Source of the DNA: Acidovorax sp.
GTDB taxonomy: Bacteria > Pseudomonadota > Gammaproteobacteria > Burkholderiales > Burkholderiaceae_C
Direction of reading: 5' to 3'
Assembly: GCA_030692685.1 (NCBI GenBank)
Contig: JAUXZO010000216.1
Coordinates: 1-41,589 of the forward strand
Length of the DNA: 41,589 nt
Shown here: positions 8,109 to 18,700 of the stretch, in pieces
Layout: each line of letters opens with the position of its first letter
How positions within the stretch are numbered: position 1 is the first letter of the stretch
Made by a program: the position numbers and the translations under genes
The notes under the pieces: model-generated
Told to the model about the DNA's origin: nothing
Seen by the model: the letters and a program-made list of their open reading frames with translations, nothing else
The model's database searches: none

Positions 8109-9325
8109 CCCGCGTCTCCGTCCGGCGGCAACGCAGCCAGCGCCTGCTGCACCCAGCCAAAACCGATGCGCTCTTGCTCCAGCCGCAGGGGCTCGGCCTG
8201 CACCCGTCCGTAACGCAGGTCGTCGTAAAACGCGGCTTCGTGGGGGTGCAGCCGTGGCAGTTCGCGGGACAAGGGCTGAGGCTCGTGCCCCCAGTGGTCG
8301 GCATGGGCCAGCAAGGTGGCGCGGTCCATCAGCAGCGACTGCGCTTGCGGCAGCGTGGCGCGCAGCTGGTCGAGGATGGCAAAGCCGTGCGTGTCGATAT
8401 CGCCCCAGTAGTGCACGGCGCACTGCTGCAGCCAGGCCGCGCGCGCCAGCACGTCAAAACCGTAGCCCGCGCCAAACACCACCAGGCTGTCGGGCACGGG
8501 CGGCAGGGCCAGAAAATTCACTTCGTTTTCGGTGATGAACACACGGCGCACGGGCGGGTTCAAGGCCTCAAAAGCGGCTTGTGTGATGGCGATGTCTGTG
8601 CTGCCAGCGCCCCACGGCGCCCGCGCAGCCGCCCCCAGCCACCGCAGCCGGATGCGCAGCGGCTTGTCGGCAAAACCATAGCGGCGTGCAAACTGGCCCA
8701 CACCCGTGGCCGCAGCGTCCACGGCCTGGGGTGGCAAGGCCAAATCCAGCAGCTCGGTCAGCACGCCACGGTGCGCTTCGGTGAACTTAGTGTCCACGCC
8801 GGGCAGGTCCATCTGGCGCAGGTAGATGCCAGGCCGGGGGTGGGCCTGCAGCCACGCCACCACGGTCAGCAGCCGGGGCCAGGCCGCTGCCAGCGCCAAG
8901 GCTTGCAAGGGGCGCCGTGCCAGCCAGGGCACCAGCAGGGGCTGCTGCCCGGCGGTGGTGGCCAACAGCGTGGCAAAACGGCGGGCATCAGCGGTTTTTC
9001 CGATCAGGGCCAGTGCTGCGTCCAGGCTGTCCACCCAGGCAGCCTCGGGCAGGCTGTGCTGGCCTACCTCGCGGTGGCGCAGTTCGCGCTCTTCCACACG
9101 GTAGTGGCCTGCGCCTGCACGCAGGGCGCTGGCCCAGGCGCGGGCCTCGACAAAGCGCTGGGCCAGCTCACTGGAGCTGGGCGCCACCACGCGCAGCCGC
9201 CAAGGGAAGACCAGCGGCGGCACATCCACCGCCGCGTGGCCGACTACCAGCGCGGCCAGCAGCTCGCCCCGGTCCCAGCGCTTTTGCACCTGCGCACGCA
9301 GGTCGTCCGGGCTAGTCCAGGCCAT
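8105..9325 (-). CDS. jetD: Wadjet nuclease subunit JetD
   Basis: 406 residues with a DUF3322-type N-terminal region and a DUF2220 C-terminal TOPRIM-like catalytic region. The catalytic signs are FITENEVNFLALP (Glu near 263), VFGAGYGFDVL, and YWGDIDTHGFAILDQLR (paired Asp near 308). In Wadjet systems JetD is the nuclease that cuts small circular DNA after the JetABC motor has extruded a loop. Its start lies within the last 14 bases of jetC. The stop overlaps the cbiB start as ATGA, an unusual coupling of a defence gene to a cobalamin gene. Length and domain order match the family, and nothing suggests decay. Confidence 0.92.
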   Translation of the reverse strand: MAWTSPDDLRAQVQKRWDRGELLAALVVGHAAVDVPPLVFPWRLRVVAPSSSELAQRFVEARAWASALRAGAGHYRVEERELRHREVGQHSLPEAAWVDSLDAALALIGKTADARRFATLLATTAGQQPLLVPWLARRPLQALALAAAWPRLLTVVAWLQAHPRPGIYLRQMDLPGVDTKFTEAHRGVLTELLDLALPPQAVDAAATGVGQFARRYGFADKPLRIRLRWLGAAARAPWGAGSTDIAITQAAFEALNPPVRRVFITENEVNFLALPPVPDSLVVFGAGYGFDVLARAAWLQQCAVHYWGDIDTHGFAILDQLRATLPQAQSLLMDRATLLAHADHWGHEPQPLSRELPRLHPHEAAFYDDLRYGRVQAEPLRLEQERIGFGWVQQALAALPPDGDAG

Positions 9326-12300
9326 GGCCGGGGTCCGGGTGGATGTGGATTTGTTGCGTCAGGCCCTCCAGCCGGTCCTTTTCGGCCTGGTATTCCTCAA
9401 TGCTCAGGGTGCGCAGCTGCGAGTCGCGCCCCTCTGCGTTGTGCACAAAGCCTACGCTGGACACAAAGGGCTCGATGATGTGAATTTTCTGCAGCGGCGT
9501 GACGATGAGCAGTTGTAGATTGAGCCGCTGGAACAGCTGCAGGCCATATTGCGCCGATTCGTCCGAGCCCCGCCCAAACGCCTCGTCGATGACCACAAAC
9601 CGAAAGCTGCGCGAGCGCGTCTCGCCCCAGGCCAGGCCAAACTGGTAGGCCAGGCTGGCGGCCAGGATGGTGTAAGCCAGCTTTTCCTTTTGCCCGCCCG
9701 ACTTGCCGCCCGAGTCGCTGTAATGCTCGTGTTCGCGCCCGTCGGCGCGCCAGCGCTCGCTGGCCGAAAACACGTACCAGTTGCGCACATCGGTCACCTT
9801 GGCGGCCCAGCGGCGGTCGGGCTCGGCCAGGCCCGGGCGGCCGCGCAGGCGCTCGATGATGGCCTTGACCTGCAGGAACTTGGCCTCGGAATACTGACTG
9901 CCCTGCCCTGCCACATCACCCGGCAAGGTGCCCGACATGGCCCCCGACAGGCAGGCTGTGAGCTCGGCACGAAACTCGCGCACCTCCACGTCACCCGTTG
10001 CCTGTGCCTCCAGCACGATGAAGCGCTCGGGGTTGTAGTCGATCTGCGTGAGCGACTGGTTGATGAGCGCAATGCGTTCCTGGATGGTTTCGCGCTCGCG
10101 GTTGAGCTGCGAGTTGAAATGCGCCACCTCGTTGATGGTGTTCTCATTGAGCAGGCGTTTGAAGTCGGCCTCAAAGCGCGGCAGGTCGTCAGCGTGCAGC
10201 TGCTCCAGCAACTTGCGGTATTCACTGGCCGAAGCCACCGCCACGTCGATTTCCTGCGTCTCCAATGCATAGGCGGTGTTGAACGCACGCATGGCGGCGA
10301 TGATTTTTTCCACCAGTTGCTGGCTGCGCCGCCCCTCGGCATCGATGGATTTTTGCAGCGCCTCGCGCAGCTCGCGTTCACGGGCGTCGCAGTGGGCCAG
10401 CGTCAGCGGCTGCCCTCCCAGCACCTGGGCCAGCAGGGTGTTCAGGTGTTCGGCAGCGGCAATATCTGCAGGGGGCTCGTCGGCCAAGGTACCTGCTGTC
10501 TCGCTGCGCTGGGTGTGGGCGTTGGCCAGGTTCACCTCGGTGCGGGTGCGTCGGTCACGCTGGTCGGTCAGGCGTGCCTCCAACTGGACCAGGGCTTTTT
10601 CCAGCGCGGTCAAACGCCCGGTCAGGGTTTGCAACAGGTCGGACGACGCCCGCAACTGCGCCAGTTCGTCATTTAGCCGCGCCACCTCACGCGCGGGGGT
10701 TTGCCAGTCCAGCTCCGCATAGTCGCGAAACTCCACCAGCTTGTCGAGCCAGCGCAGACGCTCTTGCACCGCCTGCTGCTGCGTTTGCAGCTCGGCAATG
10801 CGGGCGCCCACGCGGCCCAGGTGGGCCTCCAGCACTTTGGCCTTGGCCTGCAGCGCCGCCAGCTTGGCGGTGTTGCTCCAGCCCAGCACGTAGCGGCTGC
10901 GGTCGGTCAGCGCGTGGCGGTCGTCCTTTTCGTGGCGATCACCGCCCTTGATCTGCCCGGCGCGGGTGATGGCGCGGGGCTCGCGGCGAAACTGCTCCTG
11001 CGTGGTGCAGCACACCACGTTAAAACGCTGCCACAGCGCTTGCTCCAGCCAGCCATAAAAGGGCGAATCGGGCTTGAGGGAGAGCTTGCGCAGCAGGGCA
11101 TCGGCGGGGAGATCCGGGGCCTCCGCAGGCCGCGTTGGCTGCACCTTGTAGTACACCAGCCGCCCGCGCAGGGCCGTCTGGTCCACCCATTCGGCCACGC
11201 GCGCATATAGCGCCTCGGGCACCAGCAACGACAGGCCAAAGTTGTGCATCAGCCGCTCGATGGCGCCTTCCCAGTCGCGTTCACTGTCGCGCACCTCGAT
11301 CAGCTCGCCAGCAAAGGGCATGCGGTCTTCAGGTACGCCCAGCGCCTGGCACAGCGCCGTGCGGATACCGATCTGCCGTGCATCGATGTTGCTGCGGCGC
11401 CCGCGCAGGCTGTCGATCTCGGCCGCCAGGGCGGCGTGCTCCTGCCGTCCCTGGTGCAGCGTGGCGCCCTGCTCCACTTCTTCGTTGCGCAGCGCGTTGT
11501 TGCGGGCACCTTCTACCTCGCGCATGTGCTGACAGGCTTGCTGCTGGGTCAGCAGCTCTTGCGCGTTACCCACCTGCAGCAGGCCCAGCGGCTGGCGCAG
11601 CGCGTCGTAGCGTGCAGCATGGGCATGGCGGCGCGTGCTTTCGGCCTGGCTGCGGGCCATGGCGTCTTCCAGCTGGGCAATGCGGTCGCCGCCGCTGTGG
11701 GCAATGGCCGCGCGCAGTTCGCGCTCTTGCGTTTGCTGCCGGGCCTTGTCGGCCTCCAGCACTTGCACCTTGGTGTGGTCGCTGGCCAGGGCATCGGTGA
11801 GTTGTGCAATGCGCTCATCGAGCAGCGCCAGCTTGAGCCCGGCAAAGTGCGCACGCAGCGCATCGCGGCTGGCGCGCTGGGTGTCGATGTGGGCTTGCAC
11901 CTGGGCATGGCGGTCGCAGTCGGCCACCAGCGGGGTGAGCAGCGCCACCTGGTGCTGCGCCTTGAGCACCGCCGCATGGGCGCGGCTCAGGTCGTCAAAG
12001 TGGGCCATCAGGCTCTGGATGCGCGGCGCCACATCAAAGGGCTCCAGCATGTGGTGGCGCACGAACTCGGTGAGGTTGCCCACCGACTTCATCGACACCG
12101 TCTGGTGAAACAGCTCCAGCGCCTGCTCGCCCAAGTTGCCAAACCGGCGCCGAAAATGCGCGCCATATTGCGCAAAGCTGTCGAACAAGGCCACACCGCC
12201 TTTGCGCAGCCGTGTGCGCAGCCCGGTGATGGCGCTGCCAAACTGGGCAAATTCGTCGGTAATCGACAAGGCCTTGTCGGCCACGGCGTACAGGCGTTCG

Positions 12301-12839
12301 GGCTGTCCCTGGGCGTCCTTGAGCCAGAATACCTGCGCCAGCGTCACCGTCTGGTCAAACCCGGCGTTGTGAAACACCCCGAGGATGACCGAATAGCTGC
12401 CCGCGTCGCGCAAGGCCACGGGCTTGGCGCTGCCGCTGGTTTCGTTGCGCTCAGATTTGTAGTGCCCCAGCACATAAGAGCGCAAGGAGCGCTCACGCGC
12501 ATCGGCCCCGGCGGCCTTGTTGTAGGCAATGCGGTGCGCTGGCACCAGCAGCGTGGTGACGGCATCGACCAGCGTGGACTTCCCCGAGCCAATATCGCCC
12601 GTCAGCAAGCCGTTGCGGCCGTCCAGCGCCAGCGACCACACACGTTTGTCAAACGTGCCCCAGTTGAACACCTCCAGCCGCACGAGCCGAAAGCCTGAGA
12701 GCGGCACAGCTGTGGTGGAAGCTGCCTGCGCCTCAACAGCATGGGCGGCGGCGGGAGCTACTGGTGTGGCGGGAGCTGCTGAGCCTGCAGGGGCCGCCGT
12801 GTCGCCTCCAAAGAGGTCGCCCTCATCACTGCTGTGCAT
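9312..12839 (-). CDS. jetC: Wadjet SMC-like ATPase JetC
   Basis: An SMC/MukB-like ATPase of 1175 residues. An Ala/Pro-rich leader of about 45 residues precedes the head; Walker A is GDIGSGKST (residues 81-89). Long charged helical stretches of coiled-coil type fill the middle (about 330-900). The C-terminal head half has the SGGKSGGQKEKLAYTILAASL signature (about 1046) and Walker B FVVIDEAFGRGSDESA (about 1083). JetC is the motor that extrudes plasmid DNA and licenses JetD cleavage. Its start is inside the last 14 bases of jetB, and its TAG stop lies inside jetD, with the same 14-base overlap at both ends. Confidence 0.94.
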   Translation of the reverse strand: MHSSDEGDLFGGDTAAPAGSAAPATPVAPAAAHAVEAQAASTTAVPLSGFRLVRLEVFNWGTFDKRVWSLALDGRNGLLTGDIGSGKSTLVDAVTTLLVPAHRIAYNKAAGADARERSLRSYVLGHYKSERNETSGSAKPVALRDAGSYSVILGVFHNAGFDQTVTLAQVFWLKDAQGQPERLYAVADKALSITDEFAQFGSAITGLRTRLRKGGVALFDSFAQYGAHFRRRFGNLGEQALELFHQTVSMKSVGNLTEFVRHHMLEPFDVAPRIQSLMAHFDDLSRAHAAVLKAQHQVALLTPLVADCDRHAQVQAHIDTQRASRDALRAHFAGLKLALLDERIAQLTDALASDHTKVQVLEADKARQQTQERELRAAIAHSGGDRIAQLEDAMARSQAESTRRHAHAARYDALRQPLGLLQVGNAQELLTQQQACQHMREVEGARNNALRNEEVEQGATLHQGRQEHAALAAEIDSLRGRRSNIDARQIGIRTALCQALGVPEDRMPFAGELIEVRDSERDWEGAIERLMHNFGLSLLVPEALYARVAEWVDQTALRGRLVYYKVQPTRPAEAPDLPADALLRKLSLKPDSPFYGWLEQALWQRFNVVCCTTQEQFRREPRAITRAGQIKGGDRHEKDDRHALTDRSRYVLGWSNTAKLAALQAKAKVLEAHLGRVGARIAELQTQQQAVQERLRWLDKLVEFRDYAELDWQTPAREVARLNDELAQLRASSDLLQTLTGRLTALEKALVQLEARLTDQRDRRTRTEVNLANAHTQRSETAGTLADEPPADIAAAEHLNTLLAQVLGGQPLTLAHCDARERELREALQKSIDAEGRRSQQLVEKIIAAMRAFNTAYALETQEIDVAVASASEYRKLLEQLHADDLPRFEADFKRLLNENTINEVAHFNSQLNRERETIQERIALINQSLTQIDYNPERFIVLEAQATGDVEVREFRAELTACLSGAMSGTLPGDVAGQGSQYSEAKFLQVKAIIERLRGRPGLAEPDRRWAAKVTDVRNWYVFSASERWRADGREHEHYSDSGGKSGGQKEKLAYTILAASLAYQFGLAWGETRSRSFRFVVIDEAFGRGSDESAQYGLQLFQRLNLQLLIVTPLQKIHIIEPFVSSVGFVHNAEGRDSQLRTLSIEEYQAEKDRLEGLTQQIHIHPDPGHGLD

Positions 12840-13494
12840 CGTCTGCCTCCGTCTGCGGAGCGTTCAGGTGCTGCTGGTAGGCCTGCAGGCGCTCGTCAAA
12901 ATCTGCCAGCCATTGCGCATCGACAAAGGCCTTCAGGATGCGGCGCACCTCATACACCGGCGCCTGGCCCGCGTGGGTGGCCTTAAGGCGGCGCACAAAG
13001 CCCAGCTCGATCACTTTGTTCAAGTGCGTCTCGATCTGGTCGATCAGCCGCGCATCGTTGGTGCTGGCGGGCATGAAGATGCGCACCATCTCCACCACCT
13101 CGTCGCGCGCCAAAATCAGCCGGGCTTCGCCGCCGGTGGCGTCCAGCTCTGCCAGCTTCTTGCGCAGCAGGGCCAGCAGCAGGCTGACGTGAAAACTCAG
13201 GGGCTGGCGGCGCACCAGGCGCGGCAACTTGGCGGCCGCGTCGTCCTCCTCTTGCACGCGCGAGCGCACAAAGGCATAGCCTTCGGCCTCGTCCACCACC
13301 AGGTCCAGCGCCAGCACCGCCACGTAGTCTGCCACCCGCGCACGCAGCGCCTGCAGGGCGTCCCACAGTGCAGCGTCTTCGTCGCGGTAGACCACGCCAC
13401 GCAGCAACGGGATGACCACGGCAGACAGATCCCACTGCGGGGCGGGGTGGGCAGTTGCATCGATGGACGTATCGTCGTTCAGGTCGTCGCTCAT
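12826..13494 (-). CDS. jetB: Wadjet subunit JetB (DUF4194)
   Basis: A 222-residue DUF4194 protein, equivalent to a MukE-like kite/winged-helix subunit that bridges the kleisin JetA and the motor JetC. The N-terminus is acidic; the body has AVVIPLLRGVVYRDED and, later, helix-rich segments ending in VYEVRRILKAFVDAQWL. The chosen ATG (MSDDLNDD) leaves a two-base gap after the jetA stop; a longer reading frame upstream merely runs through jetA. Position and size match type I Wadjet operons. Confidence 0.92.
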   Translation of the reverse strand: MSDDLNDDTSIDATAHPAPQWDLSAVVIPLLRGVVYRDEDAALWDALQALRARVADYVAVLALDLVVDEAEGYAFVRSRVQEEDDAAAKLPRLVRRQPLSFHVSLLLALLRKKLAELDATGGEARLILARDEVVEMVRIFMPASTNDARLIDQIETHLNKVIELGFVRRLKATHAGQAPVYEVRRILKAFVDAQWLADFDERLQAYQQHLNAPQTEADDAQQ

Positions 13495-13496
13495 GC

Positions 13497-14954
13497 TCAA
13501 GTCCTCACAAAGATCACACGCGGCAGCGTGGCACTGCGTTGCACGCCGTCGGCAGCGGTCCAGTGCACTGTCTCTTGCACAGCTTCGTCCACCACGGCCT
13601 GCGCGGCCACGCTGGCCAGTTGCAGGTAGGCCACCAGCTCGCCCAGCCCTTGCTGCAGCGGGCGGGCGTGCAGCAGCTCGCCCAGGCTGACCTGGGTGCG
13701 GGTTTGCAGCGCTTGCCGCACATGGGCAGCCAGCACGGCTTTGTCCACCCGCACCTGGGTGAAGAGCGCGGCGGCGTCCACCCCGGCGTCGCCTGCCTGC
13801 ACCGGGGCATCGTTCAGCGCCACGGCGGCAGCGGGGCGAAACAGCGGGCGTTCCATGGGCAGCTGCACGCTGGGGTGCAGGGCATCCACCGCAAACACCT
13901 CGCCCGGCGGGGGCGCATCGCGCAGCGCCACGGCCCGCGCTTCGATGCCGTGCAGCAGGTCCATGATGCGGCGGTTTTCCAGCCACGCTTGGTCGTCCAG
14001 AAACCGGCGCAACTGCTGCGACAACAGCGCCACCGTGCGCTGAGCCTGCTCGCCCGCCTCCAGCCAGTCGTAGTGCACGCGGCGCAGCCGCGCATCGGGG
14101 GCCAATTGCGCCACGGGGCCGAGGGCCAGCACATGGTCGAGCAGCGCGCTCAGCTGCTCTTGCCGCGCTTGGGACATGAGGAGTTCCCAGAACGCACGAA
14201 AGCTCTTGCCCTGGTCGGATTCGGCAATGGCGTCGCGCTCGCCCAATATCTCGCGCAGCAGCGCACCCCGGCCCTGCGTGGGGCCGCCATCCCACAGCGC
14301 GATGCGTTCGCGCACCTTGCGGTCCAGCTGGCGAAAGTTGTGCTCCACCTCCCGAAAGTCGCCGAGCAGCTCGCGCGCCAGGCCGGTGAACTGCTGGAAC
14401 CTGTCTTTGAGCGCGGTGTCATCCAGCAGCGGCATATGGCCGCCCAGCACCTGCGCGATTTCGGCGTCGATGGCATCGCGGCGCTTGTGCAGCTCAGCGA
14501 TGCGAGTCTCGGGGTTGGTATCGGTACCCTCGCTCATCTGCTGCAGCAGCGCAAACAGCGTGAGCAGGCGCGATTCGGTGCCCACAAAGCTGCGCTCTGT
14601 CAGGCTGGCCACCCAGGTCAAGGCCCGCTCGGTGGCGGGGGTGAGGTCAAACTGCGGCTCGTCCGTGCCCGGGGGGTAAAACTTGCGCAGCCAGCCCTTG
14701 TCGTGCGCGGCCCAGTCGTTCAGATAGTCCAGCGCCGACCGGGGAAAGGCCTGCTCGCCCAGGCGCTCACGCAGGTCGTACAGGGTGTCGTTCAGCGCCT
14801 CCACCAGGTTGGCCTGCGCCATGGAGCGCACGTTGGGCGTGATGAAAACGCGGTGCAGAAAACTGGCCACCAGCGGCGCATGCTCAGCCACCAACAGCCG
14901 CCAGGCGGGGTGCTGGCGGCGCAGTTGGTGCAGCGTGGTGTGGTCCAGATCCAT
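13497..14954 (-). CDS. jetA: Wadjet subunit JetA (DUF3375)
   Basis: A 485-residue DUF3375 protein, the MukF/kleisin-like subunit of Wadjet. Recognisable features are the N-terminal HPAWRLLVAEHAPLVASFLHR, the middle heptad-rich stretch around ETRIAELHKRRDAIDAEIAQVLGG, and a C-terminal Val/Gln-rich domain. It is the first gene of jetABCD; the 174-base gap to cobO is the largest within the B12 cluster and may carry a separate promoter. No strong Shine-Dalgarno sequence is seen before the ATG. Confidence 0.92.
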   Translation of the reverse strand: MDLDHTTLHQLRRQHPAWRLLVAEHAPLVASFLHRVFITPNVRSMAQANLVEALNDTLYDLRERLGEQAFPRSALDYLNDWAAHDKGWLRKFYPPGTDEPQFDLTPATERALTWVASLTERSFVGTESRLLTLFALLQQMSEGTDTNPETRIAELHKRRDAIDAEIAQVLGGHMPLLDDTALKDRFQQFTGLARELLGDFREVEHNFRQLDRKVRERIALWDGGPTQGRGALLREILGERDAIAESDQGKSFRAFWELLMSQARQEQLSALLDHVLALGPVAQLAPDARLRRVHYDWLEAGEQAQRTVALLSQQLRRFLDDQAWLENRRIMDLLHGIEARAVALRDAPPPGEVFAVDALHPSVQLPMERPLFRPAAAVALNDAPVQAGDAGVDAAALFTQVRVDKAVLAAHVRQALQTRTQVSLGELLHARPLQQGLGELVAYLQLASVAAQAVVDEAVQETVHWTAADGVQRSATLPRVIFVRT

Positions 14955-14997
14955 GCGGAGTTTGAATAGTGGGTGAAGGGCTTTCCACGAGCGGCGC

Positions 14998-15036
14998 CAG
15001 GCTTCGACAGGCTCAGTCCTAACGGTGAGGGTTTCG
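14998..15036. repeat. Short dispersed-type element upstream of jetA
   Basis: The stretch GCTTCGACAGGCTCAG followed by AACGGTGAGG resembles a widespread intergenic element of proteobacteria built on CTTCGACAGGCTCAGnnCGAACGG. There is a single copy in this window, in the gap between cobO and jetA, so its repeat nature is recalled rather than seen here. It may mark the junction at which the Wadjet genes joined the B12 cluster. Confidence 0.4.
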
Positions 15037-15128
15037 GACAGGAGTCAGGCCGTGGCCCGTTGGTTTTTGCCCCATCCAAAAGCGATGATCGCAGCCGGAT
15101 GCATTGTCGACGATAGGCCAGCGCGGCA

Positions 15129-15710
15129 TCAGTCTTCGATGCCGCGCTGCGCGGGAATGCCCGCCTTGAAGGCGTGCTTGACCATCTGCATCTCGGTCAC
15201 GGTGTCGGCAAGCTCGATGATCTCGGGAGGGCAGCGGCGGCCGGTGAGGCACACATGCACCTCCTTCGGGCGGTCGCGCAGCGTCTGCAGCACGCCCTCC
15301 AGCGGGAGCCAGCCGTAGATCAGCGGGTAGGTGATCTCGTCGAGCACTACCAAAAAATACTCGCCCGACAGGATGGCGGCACGCGCTTTCTCCCAACCGT
15401 CGCGCGCGAGCTGGGCCGAGTGCTCCAGGTCCTGGCTCTTCCAGCTGAAGCCGTCGCCCAGCCCCTCGATGGGTATGCCGATCTGCTCGAACATGCGGTG
15501 CTCGCCGAAGCGCGCTGATGGGACTTTCATGAACTGGTAAATCTTGACGGCCTTGCCGCGACCGTGGGCGCGCAGCGCCAGGCCAAAAGCCGCTGTGCTT
15601 TTGCCTTTGCCGTCACCGGTATTGACAAGGACGAGGCCACGGCGCTCACCCTCGGGCTTTTCGTAGCGTTTTTCGGTAGGTGGGGTTTCGATCTGCATGG
15701 TGTCGGACAT
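15129..15710 (-). CDS. cobO: Cob(I)alamin (corrinoid) adenosyltransferase
   Basis: A CobA/CobO/BtuR-type ATP:corrinoid adenosyltransferase of 193 residues that transfers the 5'-deoxyadenosyl group of ATP to cob(I)yrinic acid diamide or cobinamide. The P-loop is TGDGKGKST (residues 31-39); further marks are IYQFMKV, FLVVLDEITYPLIYGWL and CLTGRRCPPEIIELADTVTEM. The start at MSDTMQIETP has GAAAGA just upstream; an upstream extension lies in the cobN gap and is not credible. It sits 49 bases after the CobN-like gene and is the last B12 gene before the Wadjet operon. Confidence 0.95.
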   Translation of the reverse strand: MSDTMQIETPPTEKRYEKPEGERRGLVLVNTGDGKGKSTAAFGLALRAHGRGKAVKIYQFMKVPSARFGEHRMFEQIGIPIEGLGDGFSWKSQDLEHSAQLARDGWEKARAAILSGEYFLVVLDEITYPLIYGWLPLEGVLQTLRDRPKEVHVCLTGRRCPPEIIELADTVTEMQMVKHAFKAGIPAQRGIED

Positions 15711-15759
15711 TCTTTCAGGGGGGTCGAGGTTAACGGGTGGGTGAGCGTCTGTCTGCCTG

Positions 15760-18700
15760 CTAAGCCAGTGCGCAGTGCTGCAATGGCCGCACGGGCGATA
15801 CTGAAGACACGCGACGCGCCTGCCATGCCGCACCCGCGAGCACCACCAGCGCCATGACCAGCATGGCAACGATGCCCGCCATGCGCTCCACCGGCGTGGG
15901 CTCTGCCACTGACTCGGCGGTTTCGCGCTCGGGCTGGCGTTCCAGCAGCACGCCCATGGTGGGCACAGCGGGTGCAACAGGAGCAGCGGGCGGGGACTGA
16001 GCCTGGGATGGCGGCGCAGGCAGAACGGCGGCAGACGGTACGGGCTGTGGCGCCAGGGACGCAGGCAACTGCGGCGTGGCCACCGTCATACCGACGGTTG
16101 TGGAGTCCTCCGCTGGGCCGCCCTGCACGGCTTGCTCCACCCAGCGGCGCACGCCGGGCAGTTCCGCCGCCAGCGGCGCGGCGCGCGTCAGCTCCTGGTA
16201 CACCTGCGCCAGTTGCTTCTGCGTGTCGGCATCGGCCTGCCAATAACCCTGGCGCTGCGCCTGCACCAGCCGCTCCAGCGACTGGGCATAGGCCTGCGGA
16301 TGCTCTTTCAGCCACTCGGGCAGGCCCAGCTGGTGCTTGTCGCGCACCAGCACGTCATAAAAGCTTTGCCAATGGTCGCTGCGCACCGTGTCGGGCGCCA
16401 CGGCCTGCCAGCCCCAGGCGAACTGCACAGCCTTGAGCACCTGCAGCGTGCCCGAATAGCCCTCGGCTTTTTGCGCCTTGAGCCAGCCGGGGTGCAGGTA
16501 ACGCGACTGCATCTCCAGCGCAATGGCGCGCTGGGCGGTCTCGGTGGTGGGCTCGCTCACATCCTGCAGCTGGGCCACGTGCAGCTCCAGCCCCTGCGCC
16601 CGGCCCGCCACGCGGGCGGCGGCCGACAAACCGCCGAGGTACTGGAACGGGTCGTCCGAGCTGACCATGGCGTACAGGTTGGAGCTGCGCGACAGGATGG
16701 CGGCGTCGGTGCGGCGCAGGTGAGCGCCCAGCGCCTTCGCCGCTGTGGCGCCCGCCACGCCCGTAAATCCTGGTAGCGGCTCGCCATCCAGATAAGGCTG
16801 GCTCATGCGTTCGAGGAACATCTGGCCCAGGCGCGCGTCGTTGGTTTGCAGGCCGTCGTTTTGCACAGCGTCTGAAATGCCGGTGCCGTAGTCGCCCACC
16901 GCGTTGCCGAACGAGCGCACGCGCGCCAGTTGTTCGGCCTGGGCCTTAGGAATGCCTTGCTTGCGCAGTTCCTGGCCGATCTGCTCGGTGTTGCGCGCAA
17001 TCGCGTTGCCGGGCTCGGCCGTGGCGGCTTGCGCCACAGCGCGGTCCAGCAGCGCCATCAGCGCAGGGAACTGGTCGCGGTATGAGCCGGTGATGCTCAT
17101 GAGCACATCCACACGCGAGCGCTTGAGTTCATCGGCCGCAATGGTCTCCACGCGCACCGGGCGGCCCGCGTCGTCCCACACCGGGCGCATGCCCAAGGCC
17201 ACCAAAGCCTGCGCTTCCATGATGCCCTGGTGGCGCAAGGTTTCGCCCGCCCACAGCGACAGCGCCATGCGCTCTGGCGCCTGGCCCCCGTGGCGTGCCT
17301 GGTAGTCCTTGAACCAGTCGTTGAACAGCGTCTGGGCCACGGCGTAGGCCTGACGCGTGGGCAGGCGGCTGGGGTCGAGCCCCGTGAGGTTGCGGCCGGT
17401 GGGCAGGCTGTCGGGGTTGCGGATCGGGTCACCGCCGTAGGCAGCCGCGAGGAAGCGGCCTTCCAGTGCCGCGAGCAATCCTGGCATTTCGCCTTCGGTG
17501 GCCAGCAGGCGCTCCAGCTCTTGCGCGCGCTGTGCCAGTTGCAGCAGCGCGGGCGTGTCGATGGGTTTGCGCGCGGCGCGGTTGGGCACGTGGTCTTCGG
17601 CGCGCACCACGTCGGGTGCAACCGCTGAACCCGGCGTTGCAGCTTGTGCGGGCACCGCGGGACGCAAATCCAGCACGCTAGCGGCCTGCGCATCCTTCAA
17701 GGCCAGCTCCAGCCAGCGCGCGGGGCGTGCAGCCAGCACCGCGTCGTGTTTGATAAGAAAAGCCTCGTCGATGTCCTCGCCCAGCGCCTCGATCAGCGGC
17801 TTGCGCAGCGCCTGCAAGATGGTCTCGCGCCGCTGCTCCGGTGAGGGCACGCGGCCGAATACGGCCAGGCCCTTGGGCTGCGAGCTTTGGGCGAGCTGGT
17901 CCAGGTAGGGGTGCAAGATTTCGAGAAAGCCGCTGAAGTCGGCCGCAATGCGCTCGGCGCTCCAGCCCAGGTCGCGGTGCAGTTGGTGCTCTACAAACTG
18001 CGCCACCAGTTGCTTTTCTAGAGCGCGGCGCGTGGGGCCTTCGTCCACGGTTTCCCACTCGTGCATCACCTCGTGCATGTGGGCCATGCGGGCATCGAAA
18101 CCCGCCGGGGCGAACACGGGTGTGCGGTGGCTGACCAGAACGGCGCGGCCCCGGCGCTTGGCCGTGAGCGCCTCGCCCAGGTTGTCCACGATGTAGGGGT
18201 AGACCACGGGCAGGTCACCCAGCGGCAGCAATGCGTCGTCGTGCACATCGAGCGCACGGGCCTTGCCGCCCGCCCATTCCTGCGTGCCGTGGGTGCCGAA
18301 GTGAATCAATGCATCGGTCTCCAGCTGCGCCCACAGGTACACCGCCAGGTAATGGTGCGACAGCGGCGCCTTGGACTTGTGCATGAAGGGGTTCTGACCC
18401 AGGCGCAGGGTTTCCTCGCGCGGGGGCTGGGGCAGCACGGCCAGATTGCCGATCTGCACGCGCGGTATGGCAAACACTTTTTCGCCCTGCCACTCGACCA
18501 CGTAACGGCTCTTTTCGGGTGCGCCCCAGTGCGCGTTCATGCGCTCGCGCACGTTCTTTGGCAAGGTGGCCAGATGCTGCTCGTAGCGCGCCAGCGGCAG
18601 CGGGGCGGCCTGGCCGCTGTGCAGCAGTGCGCGCACATCGGCACCGGGGTAGTAGGCGGCGAGCAGCGGTTTGAGCCCGTCGATCCAGCCCTGCTCGGGC

